A DNA stretch of 64,000 bases, from the NCBI RefSeq assembly GCF_052078665.1, contig NZ_JBQJIK010000017.1, forward strand, positions 1-64,000. The letters are read 5' to 3'. The position numbers were made by a program, and so were the translations under genes. Positions 33,406-42,598 of this stretch are shown in pieces. Source of the stretch: Inquilinus sp052078665. GTDB taxonomy: Bacteria; Pseudomonadota; Alphaproteobacteria; DSM-16000; Inquilinaceae. Under the pieces are notes generated by a model that ran no database searches, was not told the origin of the DNA, and saw only the letters and a list, made by a program, of their open reading frames with translations. Numbering within the stretch: the stretch's first letter is position 1; each line of letters begins with the position of its first letter.

Positions 33406-34620
33406 ATGCGGCCGGACGCCCGCCTGCCCGTCACCGTCCTGTCCGGCTTCCTCGGCGCCGGCAAGACGACGCTGCTGAACCACATCCTGCGCAACCGCGA
33501 GGGACGCCGGGTCGCCGTCATCGTCAACGACATGAGCGAGGTGAACATCGACGCCGAGCTGGTTCGCGCCGGCGGCGCCGATCTCAGCCGCACCAGCGAG
33601 ACCCTGGTCGAGATGACCAATGGCTGCATCTGCTGCACCCTGCGCGACGACCTGCTGCGCGAGGTCCGCCACCTGGCCGAGCAGGGCCGCTTCGACTGCC
33701 TGGTGATCGAATCGACCGGCATCTCCGAGCCGCTGCCGGTGGCCGCGACCTTCGACTTCCGAGATGAGGACGGCGCCTCGCTGGGCGACGTCGCCCGCGT
33801 CGACACCATGGTGACGGTGGTTGACGCCGCCAACCTGCTGGCCGATTTCGGCTCGACCGATTTCCTGCGAGACCGCGGCGAGACCGCCGGCGACGGCGAC
33901 GGCCGCACCCTGGTCGACCTGCTGGTCGACCAGATCGAGTTCGCCGACGTGGTGGTGATCAACAAGATCGACACGGCGACGCCGGAGCAGCGGCAGATGG
34001 TCCGCCGCATCGTCGCCGGGCTGAACCCGGAGGCGGCGATCGTCGAGGCGAATTTCGGCGCCGTCGCGCTCGATTCGATCCTCGGCACCGGCCGCTTCGA
34101 CTTCGACCGGGCCCGCGAGCATCCGCTCTGGTTCAAGGAGCTGTACCAGTTCGCGGACCACAAGCCGGAGACGCTGGAATACGGTGTCGAGAGCTTTGTC
34201 TACCGGGCCCGCCGCCCGTTCCACCCGGCCCGGCTGCATGCCGCCTTCCAGCGGCCCTGGCCCGGGGTGATCCGCTCCAAGGGGCATTTCTGGCTGGCGA
34301 CCCGGCCCGGCTGGGTCGGCGAGATGAGCCAGGCCGGCGCCGTGCTGCGGCACGAGGCGATCGGCTTCTGGTGGGCGGCGGTGCCGCGGGAGCGCTGGCC
34401 CCAGGACCCGGAGATGCGCGGCATGATCGAGGGCCGATGGGACCCGGTGTTCGGCGATCGGCGGCAGGAGCTGGTGTTCATCGGCATCGGCATGGACCAG
34501 GCGGCGATCCGGCGCGATCTCGACGCCTGCCTGCTCGACCCACCGGCGGCGGGCGGCTTCGACCCCACGGGCTGGGCCGACCTGCCCGATCCCTTCCCGG
34601 CCTGGCGCCGCGCGGCGTAG
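33406..34620 (+). CDS. zigA: COG0523 zinc metallochaperone GTPase (ZigA-type)
   Basis: A 404-residue G3E-family GTPase of the CobW/COG0523 group. Walker A SGFLGAGKTTLLNHIL is near residue 13. The metal-binding CxCC motif is in MTNGCICCTLRDDL, followed by VIESTGISEPLPVA (Walker B region) and VVINKIDTAT (guanine specificity). The C-terminal CobW_C domain includes RRPFHPARLHAAFQRPWPGV and SKGHFWLATRP. Such proteins deliver zinc to client enzymes during starvation. A Zur-like operator upstream supports the zinc branch over cobalamin CobW or nitrile-hydratase activators. GTG 33400 is an alternative start. Confidence 0.88.
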   Translation: MRPDARLPVTVLSGFLGAGKTTLLNHILRNREGRRVAVIVNDMSEVNIDAELVRAGGADLSRTSETLVEMTNGCICCTLRDDLLREVRHLAEQGRFDCLVIESTGISEPLPVAATFDFRDEDGASLGDVARVDTMVTVVDAANLLADFGSTDFLRDRGETAGDGDGRTLVDLLVDQIEFADVVVINKIDTATPEQRQMVRRIVAGLNPEAAIVEANFGAVALDSILGTGRFDFDRAREHPLWFKELYQFADHKPETLEYGVESFVYRARRPFHPARLHAAFQRPWPGVIRSKGHFWLATRPGWVGEMSQAGAVLRHEAIGFWWAAVPRERWPQDPEMRGMIEGRWDPVFGDRRQELVFIGIGMDQAAIRRDLDACLLDPPAAGGFDPTGWADLPDPFPAWRRAA

Positions 34621-34629
34621 CCCGATCAG

Positions 34630-36405
34630 CTAGGCCGAGGCCCGCGACGGCGGCTCCGGCCGCCGGAGCCGTTGCTTCGCCGCGTAGAGCCTGGCGTCGG
34701 CCACGGTGGCCAGCCCCTGCTCGTCCTCCGCGTCCCCGGGCAGGAACGCCCAGCCGATGCTGGCACCGACCAAGACCGTGCCGGTGCCCACCGGGATCGG
34801 AACGGCCAGGGCCGCCCCGATCCGGCCGGCCAGAGCCTCGATCTCTCCGGCTTTCACCTCGCCGCCGATCACGGCGAATTCGTCGCCGCCGACCCGCGCC
34901 ACCATCATGTGCGCGGGCAGAACCTGCGTCAGGCGCTCCGACAGGGCGCGCAGCACGGCATCGCCCGCCAGGTGGCCGTGCCCGTCATTGACCGCCTTGA
35001 AGCCGTCGAGATCGATCACCATCAGCACCGCGCCCGCCGACCGGCGGCGATAATCCGCGATCCGGTCGCGCAGCGCGGCGTCGAGCGCGTGCCGGTTCGC
35101 CAGCCCGGTCAGCGCGTCGTGATTGGCCATGTACTCGATCTTCTGCTCCAGCGCCTTGCGGGCCGAGACGTCCATGAAGGAGCCGACGATGCGCAGCGGC
35201 CGCCCGGCCTCGTCGCGCTCGACCGTCCGGCCTCGCGCCAGTTGCCAGATCCAGCCGCCGTCCGGGGCAGGCCAGCGATATTCGGCGACGCAGTCCGGGG
35301 ACCGGCCGGCCAAGTGCTCCTCCAGCACCGCCACCGCCCTCTCACGGTCATCCGGATGGATCCGGCCCAGATAGTCGTCAAGCGGCCGCTGTGGGGCCTC
35401 CGTGGTGCGCTTGGCCAGCGAGCTCGAGTCGAGGGCAGACATCAGGCGGGACGGCACCTCGAGATCCCAGATGCCGTCATTGGTGCCCTCGAAGGCCAGG
35501 GCCAGCCGGTTCTCGCTTTCGGCCAGGCGCAGCTCGATCCGGCGGCGCGTCGACATGATGCTGGCGACCAGCACGGCGGCCAGCGCGATCAGGGCGACGG
35601 AGAGCCGGGTCGACAGCAGGATCCGCAGCGGGTCCTCGGCCAGCGTCTGCGACGGCAGCCGGTCGAGGCCGAGGCCGAGGGCCGCGAAGATCCACAGCCC
35701 GACCAGCGCCGCCATGACCGTGGTCGCGAAGATGCCGGCCCGCATCGCCGACCAGATCAGGGGCAGCAGCAGGTATCCGGTGGTGCCGATGCCGCCGGTG
35801 GCCACGCCCAGCGCCGCCATCAGGACCAGCAGGGCCACGGGACCCGCCAGCTCCGGCAGCTCCAGGCGGATGGCGCGGGAGAGCCAGCGGGCCGGCCAGG
35901 GCCGCGACGGCAGGGTCAGCGCCACCGGAAGCACCGCCGCCAGGGCGGCGATCTCCGACATCCACCAGGTCCCGGTGTTCAGCAGGATCGCCGGGTCGCC
36001 GCGCAGGGCGAAGCCGAGTGCCGAGACGATGCCGCCGGCCAGGGCCGCCACGACGCAGGCGACCCCGACGCGCAGCACCGCGGTGGGATGGGCGAGGTCC
36101 CGGTCCTGCGGCCGCAGCGGCGCCAACACGACCAGCCCTGCCGCAATCTCGGCGAGATTGGCCAGCAGCAGCACTGCCGCGAAATCGAGGTCGCGCCCGT
36201 AGCACAGGTCGGCCGCGACGAAGGCCACGGCCACCCCGGCCCAGCAGAGCGGGCTGCGGCGGGTGGAGCGGCGCAGGAACCAGCCGATCAAAGCGCCGTT
36301 CGCCGGCCAGAACAGGGCGAGCGGCTCCAGCCCCCGGGTGGCGATGCCGAGCACCGCCAGGACGAAGGTCAGGACCGCCGCCTCCACCACCTCGCGAATC
36401 TGCAT
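34630..36405 (-). CDS. MASE1-PAS diguanylate cyclase
   Basis: A 591-residue membrane signalling protein. Residues 1-290 form eight or so helices of a MASE1 sensor (ATRGLEPLALFWPANGALIG, then CWAGVAVAFVAADLCYGRD). A PAS domain follows (AESENRLALAFEGTNDGIWD ... GGWIWQLARGRTVERDEAGR) and then a GGDEF domain with YMANHDALTGLANRHALD and VGGDEFAVI near residue 506. The GGDEF motif is intact, so cyclic-di-GMP synthesis is expected. No RxxD inhibitory site is visible just upstream of it. ATG 36405 is chosen as the first Met before the first helix. No EAL domain is present. Confidence 0.88.
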   Translation of the reverse strand: MQIREVVEAAVLTFVLAVLGIATRGLEPLALFWPANGALIGWFLRRSTRRSPLCWAGVAVAFVAADLCYGRDLDFAAVLLLANLAEIAAGLVVLAPLRPQDRDLAHPTAVLRVGVACVVAALAGGIVSALGFALRGDPAILLNTGTWWMSEIAALAAVLPVALTLPSRPWPARWLSRAIRLELPELAGPVALLVLMAALGVATGGIGTTGYLLLPLIWSAMRAGIFATTVMAALVGLWIFAALGLGLDRLPSQTLAEDPLRILLSTRLSVALIALAAVLVASIMSTRRRIELRLAESENRLALAFEGTNDGIWDLEVPSRLMSALDSSSLAKRTTEAPQRPLDDYLGRIHPDDRERAVAVLEEHLAGRSPDCVAEYRWPAPDGGWIWQLARGRTVERDEAGRPLRIVGSFMDVSARKALEQKIEYMANHDALTGLANRHALDAALRDRIADYRRRSAGAVLMVIDLDGFKAVNDGHGHLAGDAVLRALSERLTQVLPAHMMVARVGGDEFAVIGGEVKAGEIEALAGRIGAALAVPIPVGTGTVLVGASIGWAFLPGDAEDEQGLATVADARLYAAKQRLRRPEPPSRASA

Positions 36406-36613
36406 GCGCACCGGCAAGGGCCACACCCCGGGGTCACGGTATATGGTCCTATTTTCACCCTTCGCTCCGGCCGCGACAAGCGAACAGCCGTCGGTGCTGC
36501 CTTGGGCTGGCGTCATGCGGGCAGGACATGACGGACCGGGCGTCCGCCCGGCTGGCCGCCCCGGTCCGGCCCGGGCTATTGAAGGCGGCATCCGAGGCCA
36601 TCAAAACCGTGTC

Positions 36614-37912
36614 ATGCAATTCGCCAGCCCGGGCGGCCATGTCCGCTCCTGGTACGCCGCCACAGCCAACCGCGATCTCCGGTTCCCCTCGCTGGACGGG
36701 GACCTGCGCTGCCATGTGCTGGTGGTCGGCGGCGGCTATACCGGCCTCAGCACCGCGATCGAGCTGAGGGAACGCGGCCTCGACGTGGTGCTGGTCGAGG
36801 CCCAGCGGGTCGGCTGGGGTGCCTCCGGCCGCAACGGCGGCCAGGCGGTGACCGGCTTCAACAAGGACATCAGCACCATCGCCGGCTGGGTCGGCCGCGA
36901 CGACGCCCGCAAGCTGTGGGACATGTCGGAGGAGGCCAAGACGCTGCTGCGGCAGCGCGTCGAGCAGTACGGCATCGATTGCGACCTGCGCTGGGGCTAT
37001 GTGCTGGGCGCGCTGAAGCGCCGTCAGATGGAGGAGCTGGAGGCCCATGTCGCCGAATGGGACGGGCTCGGCTACCACCAGGGCCGGATGCTGTCGCGGG
37101 CCGACATCCGGGCGCTGGTCGATGCCCCCGGCTATGTCGGCGGGCTGCTCGACAGCGGCAGCGGCCAGCTCCATCCGCTGAACTACGCGCTCGGCCTGGC
37201 CGATGCGGCGCGGGCGCTGGGCGTGCGGATCTTCGAGGACACGCCGGTCACCCGGCTGGACCAGGCCAGCCCGGCGGTGGCGACGACGCCGAAGGGCCGG
37301 ATCACCGCCGATTTCGTGGCGCTCTGCGGCAACGCCTATCTGCCGGCGCTGTCGGCCGATGTCGACCGCACCATCCGCTCGCGGGTCATGCCGGTCGGCA
37401 CCTACATCATCGCCACCGAGCCGCTGGGCGAGGCGCTGGCGCAGCAGACCGTGCCGTCGGGCTTCGCCGTCGCCGACATCAACTTCGTGCTGAACTATTA
37501 CCGGCTGGGGCACGACACCCGGATGCTGTTCGGCGGCGGCGTCAGCTATTCCGGCTACGAGCCGCGGCGCCTGGCCGAAGCCATGCGCAGGACCATGGCG
37601 CGCACCCTGCCCCGCCTGGCCGGCAAGACGGTCGAGTTCTGCTGGGGCGGCCATGTCGGCATCACCCTGAACCGCACGCCGCATTTCGGCCGGCTGGCGC
37701 CGCACATCTTCTTCGCCCAGGGCTTCTCCGGCCACGGCGTGCTGCTGACCGGCATGGCCGGGCGGGTGATGGCCGAAGCAATCCGCGGCCAGGCCGACCG
37801 CTTCGACGTCTTCGCCCGGATCCCGCACCGGCCCTTCCCCGGCGGCCGGCTGCTGCGCATGCCGGCGCTGGTGCTGGCGATGGCCTGGTACCGGCTGCGC
37901 GACCTGCTCTAA
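36614..37912 (+). CDS. puuB: FAD-dependent oxidase, probable gamma-glutamylputrescine oxidase
   Basis: A 432-residue DAO-family flavoprotein. The dinucleotide fold is VLVVGGGYTGLSTAIELRER, followed by VEAQRVGWGASGRNGGQ, the PuuB-type block. Further marks are SGQLHPLNYALGLADAARAL, VMPVGTYIIATEPLGEAL and the C-terminal FFAQGFSGHGVLLTGMAGRV. It should oxidise gamma-glutamylputrescine to the aldehyde, next after PuuA. ATG 36614 begins MQFASPGGHVRSWYAATAN, the normal start; the longer frame overlaps the divergent cyclase. It converges on dacB with a 4-base overlap of stops. Confidence 0.88.
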   Translation: MQFASPGGHVRSWYAATANRDLRFPSLDGDLRCHVLVVGGGYTGLSTAIELRERGLDVVLVEAQRVGWGASGRNGGQAVTGFNKDISTIAGWVGRDDARKLWDMSEEAKTLLRQRVEQYGIDCDLRWGYVLGALKRRQMEELEAHVAEWDGLGYHQGRMLSRADIRALVDAPGYVGGLLDSGSGQLHPLNYALGLADAARALGVRIFEDTPVTRLDQASPAVATTPKGRITADFVALCGNAYLPALSADVDRTIRSRVMPVGTYIIATEPLGEALAQQTVPSGFAVADINFVLNYYRLGHDTRMLFGGGVSYSGYEPRRLAEAMRRTMARTLPRLAGKTVEFCWGGHVGITLNRTPHFGRLAPHIFFAQGFSGHGVLLTGMAGRVMAEAIRGQADRFDVFARIPHRPFPGGRLLRMPALVLAMAWYRLRDLL

Positions 37913-39351
37913 TACGCGGTGGCCCACTGCCGCAGGAGCTCGCGCTCGGCCGCCCGGGCCCGGCCGAGCCAGCGCCGGGCCGGCTGCGACACGGCGAGGA
38001 CGTAAGGGTCGGTCGCCGCGTCGGCCGCGGCGCGCTGCGCCTCGTCGACGATGAAGATGGCGAAGCCGAGCTGCCGGCCGCTGTTGGCCGACAGGTAGCC
38101 GGCCAGGCCGCGGACATAGCCCATGGTGCCGGTCTTCGCCCGCAGCCGGCCGGCCGCCAGCGGCGGCGGCTCGCCGGCATCGGCCTCGGCCCCGCCGTCG
38201 GGCCGTTCCGGCATCAGCGCCGGCAGGCCGATCCGGTTGCCCTCGATCAGCACCGCGGCCATCTGCACCGGCGAGATCCGGGCGGCGGTGCTGAGGCCGG
38301 ATGCCCCCGGGATCGACAGCCCGCTCCAATCCACCTGCGGCTGCTTCTGCGCCCACCAGGCGGCCAGCGTCCGGCCCGCCTCCCCCTGGGTGATGCTGCT
38401 GCGGCCCAGCGCCTGCCGCGCCGCCATCATGCCGATCATCTCGGCCGACAGGTTGTTGCTGTACTTCAGGACGCGGGTGACGATCACCGGCAGCGTCTCG
38501 CTGTCGTGCCGGGCGATGATCGTCCCCTCGGCCGTGCGTGGCCCGATCGACGGGGCCGGCAGGGCGATCCCGGCGTCGCGCGCGAAGCTGCGGAAGATCT
38601 CGGCCGCGGTCGCCGACGGGTAGCGGATCGGCAGCAGGTCGGAGCCCTTGTCCGGCAGCCGCGACGACAGGATCCAGCCCTCATGGCCGTCGACCGGGCG
38701 GTAGGGCATGGCCGCGCCCTCGCTGACATCGACCCAGGGCAGCGTGACGTTGCGCCCCTCCGCCACCGCGTCGGCCCGGGCGTCGAGGCGCCCCTGCCGC
38801 GTCTGCCAGCTCACCCGCAATGCGTTGAAGTTGACGGCGAGGCCGGTGAGGCCGGGATTGTAGGAGGCGGCCAGGGGCTGCAGCGGGTCGAGGAACGGCA
38901 GGGCCTGCAGCACCGTGTCGTCGACGATGAAGCGGCCGGTCACCCTGGTGATGCCGGCCTGCCGGACCTGGCGCACGAGGTCGGCCAGGTCGTTGATGTC
39001 GAGGGTGGGATCGCCGCCGCCGATCAGGGCCAGGTCGCCGTTCAGCACGCCCCCCGCGATCGAGCCGCCGGCGGTGACGACGGTGGTGAAGCGGTGGTCG
39101 GCGCCGAGGATCTCGATCGCCGCCAGCATGCTGGCGACCTTCATGGTCGACGCCGGAATCATCGGCCGCGTCGGCTGCGCCGCGTCGATCAGCTGGCCGC
39201 TCTGGGCATCGAACAGGATGTAGGCGACGTCCCCGGCGGGGAGGCCGCTGCGGGTTGCCGCCGCCCCGGCCTGGGCGCTGGCCGCATGGGCCGGCAGGGA
39301 GGCCGCCAGCACCAGCAGCAGGAACAGGCGGAACAGTCTCATCATGGGCAC
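37909..39351 (-). CDS. dacB: D-alanyl-D-alanine carboxypeptidase/endopeptidase (PBP4)
   Basis: A 480-residue periplasmic class C penicillin-binding protein. The signal peptide is MRLFRLFLLLVLAASLPAHA. Active-site motifs are IPASTMKVAS (Ser68, Lys71), KYSNNLSAEM (SxN) and AKTGTMGYVRG (KTG), and the PBP4 insert occupies residues 90-290. It trims or hydrolyses peptidoglycan cross-links. Three Met codons (39351, 39345, 39342) can start it without changing the mature protein. The gene stands alone, antiparallel to puuB. Confidence 0.92.
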   Translation of the reverse strand: MPMMRLFRLFLLLVLAASLPAHAASAQAGAAATRSGLPAGDVAYILFDAQSGQLIDAAQPTRPMIPASTMKVASMLAAIEILGADHRFTTVVTAGGSIAGGVLNGDLALIGGGDPTLDINDLADLVRQVRQAGITRVTGRFIVDDTVLQALPFLDPLQPLAASYNPGLTGLAVNFNALRVSWQTRQGRLDARADAVAEGRNVTLPWVDVSEGAAMPYRPVDGHEGWILSSRLPDKGSDLLPIRYPSATAAEIFRSFARDAGIALPAPSIGPRTAEGTIIARHDSETLPVIVTRVLKYSNNLSAEMIGMMAARQALGRSSITQGEAGRTLAAWWAQKQPQVDWSGLSIPGASGLSTAARISPVQMAAVLIEGNRIGLPALMPERPDGGAEADAGEPPPLAAGRLRAKTGTMGYVRGLAGYLSANSGRQLGFAIFIVDEAQRAAADAATDPYVLAVSQPARRWLGRARAAERELLRQWATAY

Positions 39352-39434
39352 GGGCCGGCATCCTCCGCATCGGGTCGCGCCCTCCTATAGCTCCAGGCGC
39401 GGCGAGTCGGAAGCCGTGGCGAGGCCGAAACGGG

Positions 39435-39458
39435 CACGGCCCCCGCGAGGGGGCCGTG
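39435..39458 (-). terminator. Hairpin after the sugar-phosphate transferase
   Basis: A GC stem (cacggcccc ... ggggccgtg) with a short cgcga-type loop lies about 30 bases past the stop of the minus-strand gene. No clear T tract follows. Confidence 0.5.
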
Positions 39459-39487
39459 TCGATCGCTCTCCAGACGGGCCGGTTCGG

Positions 39488-40168
39488 CTAGTAGGCGCCG
39501 GCGCCGGGCAGGAAGACCCTCGGGGTCTTGAACAGGATCACGATGTCCCGCCACAGGGTCCAGGTCCGCACATAGTCGACATTGAGGCGGATCTTGGTCT
39601 CGTAGCTGGTGTCGCTGCGACCGGAGATCTGCCACACGCCGGTCATGCCGGGCCGGGTGCTGTGGTAGTAGCGGATCGCCGCGCCCCAGCGCTCCTGCTC
39701 CTCCTCGAACATCGGCCGCGGGCCGACCAGGCTCATATCGCCCTTCAGCACGTTCAGCAGCTGCGGCAGCTCGTCGAGGCTGGTCTTGCGCAGGAAGCGG
39801 CCGATCGCGGTCACCCGCGGGTCCTTCTTCAGCTTGAAGCCGGATTCCCACTCACGCCGCATCTCGGGATTCTTCTGAAGAAGATCCGCCAACAGCTTGT
39901 TCGCGTTGGGAACCATCGTCCTGAACTTGTGGCAGTAGAAGATCTTGCCGTGGCGACCGACACGGCGGTCGCTGTAGAAGATCCCCCGGCCGGAACGCCG
40001 GATCATCGCCGCGCAGACCAGGAACAACGGCGAAAACAGAATCAGAAAGACGATCGACAATACGATATCCATCAACCGCTTCGCCGCCATGCCCGCCCGC
40101 GCCGTCCGGATCGGCGTCTCCGCGGAAATGTCTACGGCGGCAGTATCGACGAGGCTGTCGGACTGCAT
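39488..40168 (-). CDS. ExoY-type undecaprenyl-phosphate sugar-phosphate transferase
   Basis: A 226-residue monotopic glycosyl-1-phosphate transferase that primes exopolysaccharide repeat synthesis. After a 25-residue polar N-terminus comes one membrane segment, KRLMDIVLSIVFLILFSPLF. The catalytic region follows: YCHKFRTMVPNA, LRKTSLDELPQLLNVLKGDM, SLVGPRP and RPGMTGVWQISGRSD. Length is that of the short ExoY/PssY form without the four-helix WbaP domain. ATG 40168 has an AGGA site. No other polysaccharide genes are adjacent, so the product cannot be named. Confidence 0.9.
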   Translation of the reverse strand: MQSDSLVDTAAVDISAETPIRTARAGMAAKRLMDIVLSIVFLILFSPLFLVCAAMIRRSGRGIFYSDRRVGRHGKIFYCHKFRTMVPNANKLLADLLQKNPEMRREWESGFKLKKDPRVTAIGRFLRKTSLDELPQLLNVLKGDMSLVGPRPMFEEEQERWGAAIRYYHSTRPGMTGVWQISGRSDTSYETKIRLNVDYVRTWTLWRDIVILFKTPRVFLPGAGAY

Positions 40169-40486
40169 ATTCCTGTACCCCCAGAAAACTGAAACAAAGG
40201 AGCAGATCATGTCCCGCCGCCGCAACCGGCAGAACACCCCACGCTGAAATTTCGTCTGACTCCCCGCCCCCTAGTCACTAGGGCCGCGCACATCATAATT
40301 GCCTGAAACATGGCAATTTTTAGTGTGGCCTATCGGCCATTGAATGCGCCTCCTATGTATACCGAATGCCGCCAGGGGAGACAATCCATTTATTGCCATG
40401 TGTTGCCGCCACGAGCGTGGATAGATCAAGGGCAGAGACAGATAAATTAAACTAATACGAAAGTTATGTTATCTAATCCATTGTTT
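40169..40486. promoter_or_regulatory. AT-rich intergenic region with a perfect palindrome
   Basis: A 318-base gap between the sugar-phosphate transferase and choV, notably AT-rich from 40290 to 40490. At 40269-40283 ccctagt-c-actaggg is a perfect 7-base inverted repeat, about 100 bases upstream of the transferase start. A second, smaller invert (tggcc-tatc-ggcca) is near 40326-40340. No ORF is supported. The palindromes are operator candidates for the transferase gene. Confidence 0.55.
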
Positions 40487-41671
40487 CTAACCATCTTTCC
40501 CGCGAAGAAGCCGGGCCACCAGCTCGCTTTCCCCGACCTTGCCGATCAGCCGGCCGTCATCGTCGAGCACCAGGATCGGCTGCCGTGTCGCCTCGTGCGC
40601 GGCGACGAAGCGGCGCATCGAGGCATGCACCGGCATGGTCGCGATCTGCCCCGGCGCCACGCCGTTGATGATGCCGTCGGCGATCTCCAGCGGCCGGTCG
40701 TCCTGGGTCACCTGGACCGGCCGGCCGAGATCGTCGACCCGGCAGCGGCAGGTCTTGGCCTTGTCGACCAGGATCGAATCGCCGTCGCGCGGCAGCAGGT
40801 CGAGCGGCGTCATCAGCGCTTCGGCGCGCAGCACGTTGAGCGGGTTCACATGGGCGACGAAGTTGGCGACGTAGTCGTCGGCCGGCCTGGTGACGATCTC
40901 CTCCGGCGTGCCGACCTGGACGATGCGGCCGGATTCCATGATCACGATCCGGTTGCCGATCTTCAGCGCCTCGTCGAGGTCGTGGCTGACAAAGATGATG
41001 GTCTTCTTCAACCGGCGCTGCAGCTCCAGCAGCTCGTCCTGCAGATGGGTGCGGATCAGCGGGTCGAGGGCCGAGAACGGCTCGTCCATCAACAGGATGT
41101 CGGCATCGGTGGCGAAGGCGCGGGCCAGGCCGACGCGCTGCTGCATGCCGCCCGACAGCTCGCGCGGATACTTGCCGGCCCATTTGTCGAGATGGACCAG
41201 GGCCAGCTTCTCGTCGACCACCCGGTCGCGCTCGGCCTTCGGCATGCCGCGCAGCTCGAGCCCGAGGCCGACATTCTCGCGGATGGTGCGCCAGGGCATC
41301 AGCGCGAATTGCTGGAACACCATCGACACCCAGTCGGCCCGCAGCTTGCGCAGGGTGGTCTCGTCGCAGCTGGCGACGTCGACCTCCTCGCCGTCGCAGC
41401 GCACCACCATGCGGCCGCGGGTGACCTTGTTGAGGCCGTTGACGCAGCGCAGCAGCGACGACTTGCCGGAGCCGGACAGGCCCATCAGCACGCACAGCTC
41501 GCCCGGCGGGACCGAGAGCTCGGCCCCCGCGACCGCCAGGGTGTCGCCGGTCTCGGCCTGGATCTCGGCCCGGCTGCGGCCCTGGTCGAGCAGGGCCAGC
41601 GCCCGCTTCGGCGTCGGCCCGAAGATCACGTCGATGGCGTTGAAATGGACCGCGGGAAGGGTGTCGGACAT
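40487..41671 (-). CDS. choV: Choline ABC transporter ATP-binding protein
   Basis: A 394-residue ProV-like ATPase. It has the N-terminal extension typical of ChoV (VHFNAIDVIFGPTPKRALAL). ATPase motifs are GLSGSGKSSLLRCVNG, LSGGMQQRVGLARA, ILLMDEPFSALDP and FVSHDLDEAL. The C-terminal 110 residues resemble the paired CBS-type regulatory region of ProV (VHASMRRFVAAHEATRQPIL). Its ATG overlaps the choW stop (ATGA). With ChoX and ChoW it imports choline to feed the divergent betAB genes. Confidence 0.93.
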   Translation of the reverse strand: MSDTLPAVHFNAIDVIFGPTPKRALALLDQGRSRAEIQAETGDTLAVAGAELSVPPGELCVLMGLSGSGKSSLLRCVNGLNKVTRGRMVVRCDGEEVDVASCDETTLRKLRADWVSMVFQQFALMPWRTIRENVGLGLELRGMPKAERDRVVDEKLALVHLDKWAGKYPRELSGGMQQRVGLARAFATDADILLMDEPFSALDPLIRTHLQDELLELQRRLKKTIIFVSHDLDEALKIGNRIVIMESGRIVQVGTPEEIVTRPADDYVANFVAHVNPLNVLRAEALMTPLDLLPRDGDSILVDKAKTCRCRVDDLGRPVQVTQDDRPLEIADGIINGVAPGQIATMPVHASMRRFVAAHEATRQPILVLDDDGRLIGKVGESELVARLLRGKDG

Positions 41672-42528
41672 CAGTGCGCCCCTCCGACGGGCCGTTCGCT
41701 TTTCACCAGACGATCTAGGATCACGGCCAGGATGACGATGCAGAGGCCGGCTTCGAAGCCCATGGGGACGTTCACCGAGTTGAGGGCGCGCACCACCGGC
41801 TTGCCCAGGCCGTCGGCCCCGACCAGCGCGGCGATGACGACCATCGACAGCGACAGCATGATGCATTGGGTCAGCCCGGCCATGATCGTCGGCAGGGCGT
41901 GCGGCAGCTCGACCTTGAACAGCAGCTGCCGCCTGGTGGCGCCGAAGGCCTCGCCGGCCTCGAGCAGCGGGCTCGGCACGCCGTGGATGCCGAGATAGGT
42001 CAGGCGGATCGGCGCGGCCACGGCGAAGACCACGGTCGAGATCAGGCCCGGCGCGACGCCCAGCCCGAACAGGATCAGGGTCGGGATCAGATACACGAAG
42101 GTCGGCAGCGTCTGCATCAGGTCGAGGATCGGCCGGATCACGGCGTAGACCAGCGGCCGGTGGGCGCAGAGGATGCCGATCGGGATGCCGATCACCAGCG
42201 ACAGGAAGGTGGCGCTGATCACCAGCGCCAGGGTCTGCATCGTCTCGGTCCAGTAGCCGAGATTGAGGATCAGCAGAAGGCCGATCACCACCAGCGCCAC
42301 CAGCTGCCAGCGCCGGTGCAGCACATAGGCGAGGACGGCGACGAGGGCGATGAAGACCAGCGGCGGCGGCCACAGGAAGACGTCGATCAGCCACTCGATC
42401 CCGGTGCCCAGGCCGATCGAGATGGCATCGAAGACGCTGGCGAAATTGTCGGTCAGGAAATCTGTCAGGTGCTTGATCCACAGCCCGAGCGGAATCTTCT
42501 GGGACAGCAGCGCGCTCAGTTCGTCCAT
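41671..42528 (-). CDS. choW: Choline ABC transporter permease
   Basis: A 285-residue ProW-like permease with about six to seven helices. ALSIG-type family features include IPLGLWIKHLTDFLTDNF, QTLPTFVYLIPTLILFGLG and the EAA-like loop GEAFGATRRQLLFKVELP. ATG 42528 has an AAGGA site; the upstream open frame is low-complexity. It lies 70 bases downstream of choX and overlaps choV. Confidence 0.92.
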   Translation of the reverse strand: MDELSALLSQKIPLGLWIKHLTDFLTDNFASVFDAISIGLGTGIEWLIDVFLWPPPLVFIALVAVLAYVLHRRWQLVALVVIGLLLILNLGYWTETMQTLALVISATFLSLVIGIPIGILCAHRPLVYAVIRPILDLMQTLPTFVYLIPTLILFGLGVAPGLISTVVFAVAAPIRLTYLGIHGVPSPLLEAGEAFGATRRQLLFKVELPHALPTIMAGLTQCIMLSLSMVVIAALVGADGLGKPVVRALNSVNVPMGFEAGLCIVILAVILDRLVKSERPVGGAH

Positions 42529-42598
42529 GCGGCGTCCTTCTTGTTCTGGCCTTTTGGACGACGCGCCGCCCCGGCGGCGGCGCGCCTGTCGGGAAGTC

